Below, piece by piece: positions 57,188 through 64,000 of a stretch of 64,000 nt of DNA (the stretch's first letter is position 1; every line of letters starts with the position of its first letter). The stretch lies in the NCBI RefSeq assembly GCF_037076555.1, contig NZ_AP029023.1:2542001-2606000 (forward strand). The letters are read 5' to 3'. The notes under the pieces were generated by a model, which was not told where the DNA came from, ran no database searches, and was given only the letters and a program-made list of their open reading frames with translations. Source of the stretch: Methylophilus sp. DW102 (lineage in GTDB: Bacteria; Pseudomonadota; Gammaproteobacteria; Burkholderiales; Methylophilaceae). Made by a program: the position numbers and the translations under genes.

Positions 57188-60100
57188 TTACTCGGTCGCG
57201 TTGTCGTCCGTTGCGGTTTCTTCAACCACTTCTTCTGGTGCAAACATCGCTTCAGCGGCCAACATCGCTTCTGAAGGCTCAGCGACATTTGGCGTCAACG
57301 ACGCAATTGCTGCACGCTTGCGAGACTCGTGATACGCCAAACCGGTACCGGCTGGAATCAGACGGCCGACAATCACGTTTTCTTTCAAGCCACGCAGATC
57401 GTCGCGTTTGCCCAAGATCGCAGCCTCGGTCAACACTCTTGTCGTTTCCTGGAAGGATGCGGCAGAGATGAAGGAGTCCGTAGACAGCGATGCCTTGGTA
57501 ATCCCCAGCAATACGTACTCGAATGTTGCCGGACGTTTGTTTTCGGCAATGACGCGTTCGTTTTCAGTCAACAAGTCTGCACGTTCTACCTGCTCACCCG
57601 GGATGAAGCTGGTATCACCGGCATCTTGCACTTTCACACGGCGCAACATCTGACGCACAATGACTTCAATGTGCTTGTCGTTAATCTTCACGCCCTGCAA
57701 ACGATACACGTCTTGCACTTCGTCAATGATATAACGTGCCAGTGCCTCACGACCTTGCAGACGCAAGATGTCTTGCGGATCTGCCGGGCCGTCGACAATC
57801 GTTTCACCCTTGGTGACCACTTGACCATCGTGCGCGGTCACGTGCTTGTCCTTGGCAATCAGGAACTCGCTGGTAATACCGTCCAGGTCAGTAATGACCA
57901 GACGCTGCTTACCCTTGGTGTCCTTACCAAATGACACAGTACCGGTCACTTCTGCCAGCATGCCGGCATCTTTGGGTGAACGTGCTTCGAACAGCTCAGC
58001 CACACGTGGCAGACCCCCGGTAATATCCCGTGTTTTGGAGGATTCTTGCGGGATACGTGCCAGCACTTCACCCACACCAACTTCCTGACCATCTTTCACG
58101 GTAATGATACAACCCAGCTGGAAGGTGACGTTTACCGGCGTTTCAGTACCGGCAATTTTCACTTCCACACCATTTGCATCCAGCAATTTCACCTGTGGAC
58201 GCAAGCCTTTAGTCGAGCCCGCTCTTTGTTTAGGATCAATCACCACCAGTGAGGACAAGCCAGTGACTTCATCCACCTGCTTGGCAACCGTGACGCCTTC
58301 TTCAACGTTCTCGAACTTCACGCGACCCGCATACTCGGTAATAATCGGACGAGTATGTGGATCCCAAGTCGCCAAGGCCTGACCCGCTTTAACCGTCTTA
58401 CCATCATTGATGGTCAGTGTCGCACCGTAAGGCACTTTATGACGCTCACGCTCACGGCCATTGTCGTCAGAAATCACAACCTCACCGTTACGGGAAATCA
58501 CGATTTGCTCACCACGTGAGTTGGTCACGTAACGCATGGTCGATGTGAAGCCAGCAGTACCGTTAGACTTGCTCTCTACTTGTGACACAGAAGCTGCACG
58601 GGATACCGCACCACCAATGTGGAATGTACGCATGGTCAACTGTGTACCAGGCTCACCGATGGACTGTGCCGCAATCACGCCGACAGACTCGCCGATACTG
58701 ATCAGCTTGCCACGACCCAAGTCACGACCATAACACTTGGCACAAATCCCGTAACGTGTGTCGCAAGTCAGGGCAGTACGCACTTTGACTTCATCAATGC
58801 CCAACGCATCAATTTTCTCGACTTCGTCTTCACCCAGCAAAGTACCGGCTGCGAATACCACTTCCTGTGTTTCAGGATGCAAGATATCCAGAGCAGAGGT
58901 ACGACCCAGGATACGGTCATGCAAGGGCTCAACCACTTCACCGCCTTTAACCAGCGCCTTGGTGACCAAGCCTTCGGTGGTGCCACAATCGGTCTCGGTC
59001 ACAACCAAGTCTTGTGTCACGTCTACCAGACGGCGTGTCAGGTAACCGGAGTTCGCTGTTTTCAGCGCCGTATCGGCCAGACCCTTACGCGCACCGTGGG
59101 TTGAAATAAAGTATTGCAACACGTTCAAGCCATCACGGAAGTTCGCCTTGATCGGCGTTTCAATAATGGAACCATCTGGTTTCGCCATCAGGCCACGCAT
59201 ACCAGCCAGCTGACGCACCTGCGCTGCGGAACCCCGCGCACCGGAGTCGGCCATCATGTAAATCGCGTTAAAGGATTCCTGACGAACAGCTTTACCGTCT
59301 TTGGTGACCACGTTGCCGTCAGCGTCCTTGACATCTTCTTCGCGCAACTGCTTCATCATGGCCTCAGCCACTTTGTCACCAGCACGACCCCAGATGTCGA
59401 CCACCTTGTTGTAACGCTCACCCTGTGTCACCAGACCGGATACATACTGGTCTTCGATCTCTTTCACTTCAGCATCGGCAGCCGCAATCAATTGCTCTTT
59501 CTCTGGTGGCACCAACATGTCATTGATGCTGATAGAGATACCGGCTTTGGTTGCGTATGAGTAACCGGTGTACATCAGTTTATCCGCGAAGATCACGGTT
59601 TCACGGATGCCTACCTTACGGAAGCTGGCATTGATCAGGCGTGAAATTTCTTTTTTCTTCAGTGCCTTGTCAATGTAGCTGTATGGCATGCCTGGTGGCA
59701 GAATTTCAGACAGCAAAGCACGGCCAACGGTGGTGTTATACCGATTGAATTTCTCGGTTTTGTGACCGGTCACATCCATCTCGAACTCACGGATACGCAC
59801 CGTAATCTTGGCGTGCAAATCGATCAGCCCCTGGTCGTACACACGTTGTACTTCCTTGATGTCACTGAAGATCATACCTTCGCCACGTGCAGCCACTTTT
59901 TCGCGAGTCATGTAATACAGACCCAACACGATATCCTGCGAAGGCACAATGATAGGCTCGCCGTTGGCTGGAGACAGTACGTTGTTGGAAGCCAACATCA
60001 AGGTGCGGGCTTCCATCTGTGCTTCCAGGCTCAATGGAACGTGTACCGCCATTTGGTCACCGTCAAAGTCAGCGTTAAAGGCTGAACACACCAATGGGTG

Positions 60101-61447
60101 CAACTGGATCGCTTTACCTTCGATCAGCACGGGCTCAAATGCCTGGATACCCAAACGGTGCAGCGTAGGCGCACGGTTCAACAACACCGGATGCTCGCGG
60201 ATCACGTCTTCCAGGATATCCCAAACTTCTGGTCCTTCTTCTTCCACTTTCTTCTTGGCAGCCTTGATGGTGGTTGCCAAGCCTAACACTTCCAGCTTGT
60301 GGAAAATGAAAGGCTTGAACAATTCCAGCGCCATTTTCTTAGGCAAACCGCACTGATGCAGTTTCAACTGCGGACCGACCACGATCACGGAACGGCCGGA
60401 GTAGTCCACACGTTTACCCAACAGGTTTTGACGGAAACGACCGCCTTTACCTTTGATCATGTCAGCCAGTGATTTGAGCGGACGCTTGTTGGCGCCGGTC
60501 ATCACTTTACCGCGACGACCGTTATCCAGCAGAGAGTCAACAGCCTCTTGCAACATACGTTTTTCGTTACGGACGATGATTTCAGGCGCTTTCAGCTCCA
60601 GCAAACGCTTCAAGCGGTTGTTACGGTTGATCACACGGCGATACAGGTCGTTCAGATCCGAGGTCGCAAAGCGGCCACCATCCAGTGGCACCAATGGACG
60701 CAGCTCTGGTGGCAACACTGGCAAGATTTCCAGGATCATCCACTCTGGCTTGATGCCAGATTTCTGGAACGCTTCCAGGACTTTCAGACGCTTGGCGATC
60801 TTCTTGATTTTGGCTTCAGAGCTGGTCGCGGACAGTTCGCTACGCAATGTTTCAATCTCGCGCTCAATGTCCATGGTGCGCAACAATTCACGCACAGCTT
60901 CAGCACCCATAACGGCGTTGAATTCGTCACCGTATTCTTCCACCTTGGCCAGGTAGTCATCTTCAGTCAGCAACTGGCCACGGGTCAGCGGCGTCATGCC
61001 TGGATCAATCACGATGAATGCTTCAAAGTACAACACACGTTCGATGTCGCGCAAGGCGATATCCAGCACCATGCCCAAGCGGCTAGGCAAGGATTTCAGG
61101 AACCAGATGTGGGCGACAGGTGAGGCCAGCTCGATATGACCCATGCGCTCACGACGCACTTTGCTCAGTGTGACTTCAACGCCACATTTTTCACAAATCA
61201 CACCGCGGTGTTTCAAACGCTTGTATTTACCGCACAAGCACTCGTAATCTTTGATCGGGCCAAAGATTTTGGAGCAGAACAAACCGTCCCGCTCAGGTTT
61301 GAAGGTACGGTAGTTGATGGTTTCTGGCTTTTTCACTTCGCCATAGGACCATGAACGGATTTTTTCAGGTGAAGCCAGCGCGATCTTGATCGCGTCGAAC
61401 TCTTCTTCTTGCGTAACCTGTTTAAATAAATCTAATAACGCTTTCAT
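57188..61447 (-). CDS. rpoC: RNA polymerase beta' subunit
   Basis: The product has 1419 residues (E. coli 1407). The zinc-finger cysteines near residue 70 ([20 protein letters not shown]), the catalytic [16 protein letters not shown], the trigger-loop/bridge-helix region and the second Cys cluster ([16 protein letters not shown]) are present. The C-terminus ends in an acidic tail. It is 23 bases downstream of rpoB. Confidence 0.99.
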   Translation of the reverse strand: MKALLDLFKQVTQEEEFDAIKIALASPEKIRSWSYGEVKKPETINYRTFKPERDGLFCSKIFGPIKDYECLCGKYKRLKHRGVICEKCGVEVTLSKVRRERMGHIELASPVAHIWFLKSLPSRLGMVLDIALRDIERVLYFEAFIVIDPGMTPLTRGQLLTEDDYLAKVEEYGDEFNAVMGAEAVRELLRTMDIEREIETLRSELSATSSEAKIKKIAKRLKVLEAFQKSGIKPEWMILEILPVLPPELRPLVPLDGGRFATSDLNDLYRRVINRNNRLKRLLELKAPEIIVRNEKRMLQEAVDSLLDNGRRGKVMTGANKRPLKSLADMIKGKGGRFRQNLLGKRVDYSGRSVIVVGPQLKLHQCGLPKKMALELFKPFIFHKLEVLGLATTIKAAKKKVEEEGPEVWDILEDVIREHPVLLNRAPTLHRLGIQAFEPVLIEGKAIQLHPLVCSAFNADFDGDQMAVHVPLSLEAQMEARTLMLASNNVLSPANGEPIIVPSQDIVLGLYYMTREKVAARGEGMIFSDIKEVQRVYDQGLIDLHAKITVRIREFEMDVTGHKTEKFNRYNTTVGRALLSEILPPGMPYSYIDKALKKKEISRLINASFRKVGIRETVIFADKLMYTGYSYATKAGISISINDMLVPPEKEQLIAAADAEVKEIEDQYVSGLVTQGERYNKVVDIWGRAGDKVAEAMMKQLREEDVKDADGNVVTKDGKAVRQESFNAIYMMADSGARGSAAQVRQLAGMRGLMAKPDGSIIETPIKANFRDGLNVLQYFISTHGARKGLADTALKTANSGYLTRRLVDVTQDLVVTETDCGTTEGLVTKALVKGGEVVEPLHDRILGRTSALDILHPETQEVVFAAGTLLGEDEVEKIDALGIDEVKVRTALTCDTRYGICAKCYGRDLGRGKLISIGESVGVIAAQSIGEPGTQLTMRTFHIGGAVSRAASVSQVESKSNGTAGFTSTMRYVTNSRGEQIVISRNGEVVISDDNGRERERHKVPYGATLTINDGKTVKAGQALATWDPHTRPIITEYAGRVKFENVEEGVTVAKQVDEVTGLSSLVVIDPKQRAGSTKGLRPQVKLLDANGVEVKIAGTETPVNVTFQLGCIITVKDGQEVGVGEVLARIPQESSKTRDITGGLPRVAELFEARSPKDAGMLAEVTGTVSFGKDTKGKQRLVITDLDGITSEFLIAKDKHVTAHDGQVVTKGETIVDGPADPQDILRLQGREALARYIIDEVQDVYRLQGVKINDKHIEVIVRQMLRRVKVQDAGDTSFIPGEQVERADLLTENERVIAENKRPATFEYVLLGITKASLSTDSFISAASFQETTRVLTEAAILGKRDDLRGLKENVIVGRLIPAGTGLAYHESRKRAAIASLTPNVAEPSEAMLAAEAMFAPEEVVEETATDDNATE

Positions 61448-61470
61448 AGAGACTCTCCTAATGGCGGGGC

Positions 61471-64000
61471 TTAGTTACGGTCCAAATCAATATCAATGGC
61501 CAGTGAACGGATTTCTTTCACCAGCACGTTGAATGATTCAGGCATACCCGCATCAATTTTGTGCTCACCTTTGACGATGTTTTCGTACACTTTGGTACGG
61601 CCATTCACGTCATCTGATTTCACGGTCAACATCTCTTGCAAGGTGTATGACGCACCATAGGCTTCCAGTGCCCACACTTCCATCTCACCGAAGCGCTGGC
61701 CACCGAACTGGGCTTTACCACCCAGCGGCTGCTGCGTCACCAGGCTGTAAGGACCGGTAGAACGTGCGTGCATCTTGTCGTCGACCAAGTGGTGCAGTTT
61801 CAGCACGTGCATGTAACCGACAGTCACTGGTCGCTCGAACGCATCACCGGTACGGCCATCAAACAGTTTGACCTGTGTTTTGCCAGCGTGGAACTGCAAT
61901 TTCTTGGTGTGCTCGTCATCATCAGGGAAAGCCAGATCCAGCATGGCTTTAATGTCAGACTCAGCGGCACCGTCAAACACTGGTGTCGCGAACGGCACGC
62001 CGTGTTTCAGGTTCTGCGCAAGGTCAATCACTTCCACATCTGTCAGACCAGCAATGTCTTCTTTCTTGCCAGTGCTGCTGTTATAGATCTTGTCCAGGAA
62101 GCCTCGGATTTCAGCCACTTTGGCTTCTGCTTGCAGCATATCGCCAATGCGTTTGCCCAAACCTTTGGCAGCCCAACCCAGGTGGGTTTCCAGAATCTGA
62201 CCGATGTTCATCCGTGAAGGCACGCCCAGCGGGTTCAACACGATATCCAGCGGTGTACCATCAGCCATGTATGGCATGTCTTCGACCGGGCAGATTTTTG
62301 AAATCACACCCTTGTTACCGTGACGACCGGCCATCTTGTCACCAGGCTGAATACGGCGTTTCACAGCCAGATAGACTTTGACCATTTTTTGTACACCTGG
62401 TGGCAGTTCGTCACCTTGTGTCAGTTTACGCTTCTTCTCTTCGAATTTGTTATCGAATTCGATGCGGGCCTGGCTCAAGCTGTCTTTCAACTGCTCAAGT
62501 TGACGGGCAGCCTCTTCATCGCTCAAACGGATGTCAAACCAGTCATAACGACCCACGCTCTCCAGATATTCCTGAGTCAGGGTGTCGCCTTTTTTCAGCT
62601 TGTTCGGACCACCTGTGGCCACTTTACCCGTCAACAGACGGCTGATACGGCCAAAAGTATCGTCTTCTACAATACGCATCTGGTCGCCCAGATCTTTCTT
62701 GTAGTGAGACAACTGGTCATCAATAATTTGTTGCGCACGGGCATCACGGTCGATACCTTCGCGTGTGAACACTTGTACGTCGATCACAGTACCGGTCATG
62801 CCAGAAGGCACGCGCAGTGAAGTGTCTTTCACGTCAGACGCTTTTTCACCGAAAATCGCACGCAGCAGCTTTTCTTCTGGCGTTAAAGTGGTTTCACCTT
62901 TAGGGGTCACTTTACCTACCAGCACGTCACCCGCTTCCACCTCGGCACCAATATAGATAATCCCGGAGTCATCCAGACGGCCCAGCATGCGCTCGGACAG
63001 GTTGGAAATATCGCGGGTAATCTCTTCAGGTCCCAGTTTGGTATCACGTGCCACCACTGACAGCTCTTCAATGTGGATGGAGGTGTAACGGTCATCAGCC
63101 ACTACGCGCTCGGAGATCAGAATCGAGTCTTCGTAGTTGTAACCGTTCCAAGGCATAAAGCCAACCAGCATGTTCTGACCCAGCGCCAACTCACCCATAT
63201 CCGTAGAAGCACCATCCGCCACCACGTCGCCGCGGCTAATGATATCGCCTACTTTAACCAGCGGACGCTGGTTAATATTGGTGTTCTGGTTAGAACGGGT
63301 GTACTTGGTCAGGTTGTAGATATCCACACCCACTTCGCCGGCTTGCGCTTCAGCATCGTGGACACGAATCACAATACGGCCTGAGTCGACGTAATCAACC
63401 ACGCCACCACGACGGGCAGTCACGACAGTACCGGAGTCCACCGCGACTGTACGCTCAATGCCTGTACCGACTACGGCTTTTTCAGCACGCAGACAAGGCA
63501 CGGCTTGACGTTGCATGTTGGCACCCATCAAGGCACGGTTCGCGTCATCGTGTTCCAGGAAAGGAATCAATGAAGCCGCAACAGACACGATCTGGCCTGG
63601 TGCCACGTCCATATACTGTACGCGCTCAGGTTGCGTCATGGTAAATTCGTTGTGGAAACGCGCAGAGACCAATTCCTCCTTGAAGCCACCGTCTGTAGAC
63701 AGTTCGGTGTTAGCCTGTGCGATCACATACTGGCTTTCTTCAATGGCTGACAGGAAATCAATCTTGCCCGACACCTTGTTGCCTTCAACCAGACGATAAG
63801 GGGTTTCCAGGAAACCATATTCGTTAGTACGGGCGTACAGCGCCAGTGAGTTGATCAAACCAATGTTTGGACCTTCAGGCGTTTCAATTGGACACACACG
63901 GCCATAGTGGGTAGTGTGTACGTCACGCACTTCGAAACCAGCACGTTCACGGGTCAAGCCACCTGGGCCCAAAGCGGAGATACGGCGTTTGTGCGTAATC
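61471..64000 (-). CDS. rpoB: RNA polymerase beta subunit (5' part outside window)
   Basis: About 843 C-terminal residues are visible; the frame is open to the right edge. The window cuts inside the rifampicin region: the visible end begins [14 protein letters not shown], so the positions matching E. coli His526, Ser531 and Leu533 are wild type, while earlier cluster residues are not visible. Later segments include the active-site loop and [20 protein letters not shown] near the end. It is followed by rpoC. Confidence 0.98.
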   Translation of the reverse strand, partial: ITHKRRISALGPGGLTRERAGFEVRDVHTTHYGRVCPIETPEGPNIGLINSLALYARTNEYGFLETPYRLVEGNKVSGKIDFLSAIEESQYVIAQANTELSTDGGFKEELVSARFHNEFTMTQPERVQYMDVAPGQIVSVAASLIPFLEHDDANRALMGANMQRQAVPCLRAEKAVVGTGIERTVAVDSGTVVTARRGGVVDYVDSGRIVIRVHDAEAQAGEVGVDIYNLTKYTRSNQNTNINQRPLVKVGDIISRGDVVADGASTDMGELALGQNMLVGFMPWNGYNYEDSILISERVVADDRYTSIHIEELSVVARDTKLGPEEITRDISNLSERMLGRLDDSGIIYIGAEVEAGDVLVGKVTPKGETTLTPEEKLLRAIFGEKASDVKDTSLRVPSGMTGTVIDVQVFTREGIDRDARAQQIIDDQLSHYKKDLGDQMRIVEDDTFGRISRLLTGKVATGGPNKLKKGDTLTQEYLESVGRYDWFDIRLSDEEAARQLEQLKDSLSQARIEFDNKFEEKKRKLTQGDELPPGVQKMVKVYLAVKRRIQPGDKMAGRHGNKGVISKICPVEDMPYMADGTPLDIVLNPLGVPSRMNIGQILETHLGWAAKGLGKRIGDMLQAEAKVAEIRGFLDKIYNSSTGKKEDIAGLTDVEVIDLAQNLKHGVPFATPVFDGAAESDIKAMLDLAFPDDDEHTKKLQFHAGKTQVKLFDGRTGDAFERPVTVGYMHVLKLHHLVDDKMHARSTGPYSLVTQQPLGGKAQFGGQRFGEMEVWALEAYGASYTLQEMLTVKSDDVNGRTKVYENIVKGEHKIDAGMPESFNVLVKEIRSLAIDIDLDRN

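Overview
The window looks like a chromosomal segment of a Gram-negative betaproteobacterium, most plausibly a methylotroph of the Methylophilaceae. This is inferred from the protein sequences, the gene order (secY-infA-rpmJ-rpsM inside the ribosomal cluster, dusB-fis, purH-purD-hemF), a class I cytochrome c, and an outer-membrane receptor resembling the PQQ importer YncD/PqqU. It is not proven. No insertion sequence, prophage, CRISPR array or rRNA gene was seen. One tRNA gene is present. No gene-free stretch exceeds 300 bases; the longest are 28494-28746, 47296-47506 and 56981-57187.

Layout. 1-5380 (+): the end of a type I restriction-modification operon. A truncated hsdS is followed by a small winged-helix-like protein, a nucleotidyltransferase-fold protein (AbiEii/AbiGii-like GG...DxD site) and hsdR. 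A 30-bp near-perfect palindrome lies just before the winged-helix gene. 5405-7564 (-): lgt and an MFS symporter. 7676-13531 (-): an RND tripartite efflux operon (adaptor, pump, outer-membrane channel) with a divergent TetR repressor at 13730. The two promoters overlap inside one symmetric operator. 14436-22482 (+): dusB-fis, purH, purD, hemF, an M18 aminopeptidase and an APC amino-acid permease. 22558-28493 (-): cytochrome c, a hexose-6-phosphate mutarotase translationally coupled to ilvD, and a cstA/ybdD-like/DUF2805-like operon.

28592-28980 (+) holds a free-standing 77-residue ANTAR protein. It is preceded by a strong sigma-54 -24/-12 element and an NtrC-like site, so nitrogen control of a small RNA-binding antiterminator is likely. 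Then come tRNA-Val(UAC), radC and a predicted membrane-anchored HExxH protein (-), coaBC (+), the PqqU-like receptor (+), dut, rpmB and rpmG (+), an MscS-type channel and mgtE (-), and a glutaredoxin-like protein (+).

38453-64000 (-) is the continuous rpoB-rpoC / str / S10 / spc / alpha supercluster, read from right to left: rpoB (truncated by the window edge), rpoC, rpsL, rpsG, fusA, tuf, rpsJ, rplC-D-W-B, rpsS, rplV, rpsC, rplP, rpmC, rpsQ, rplN-X-E, rpsN, rpsH, rplF-R, rpsE, rpmD, rplO, secY, infA, rpmJ, rpsM-K-D, rpoA, rplQ. Four near-consensus sigma-70 promoters divide it. At three of them (before rpsL, rplC and rplN) the -35 hexamer lies in or on the edge of a hairpin that ends the previous operon. 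The S10-operon promoter lies after rpsJ, not before it, which leaves rpsJ between a terminator-like hairpin and that promoter. The best leads are the sigma-54/NtrC-driven ANTAR gene, the regulator/nucleotidyltransferase pair inside the hsd operon, the PqqU-like receptor with its 32-bp palindrome, and the repeated hairpin/-35 boundaries.
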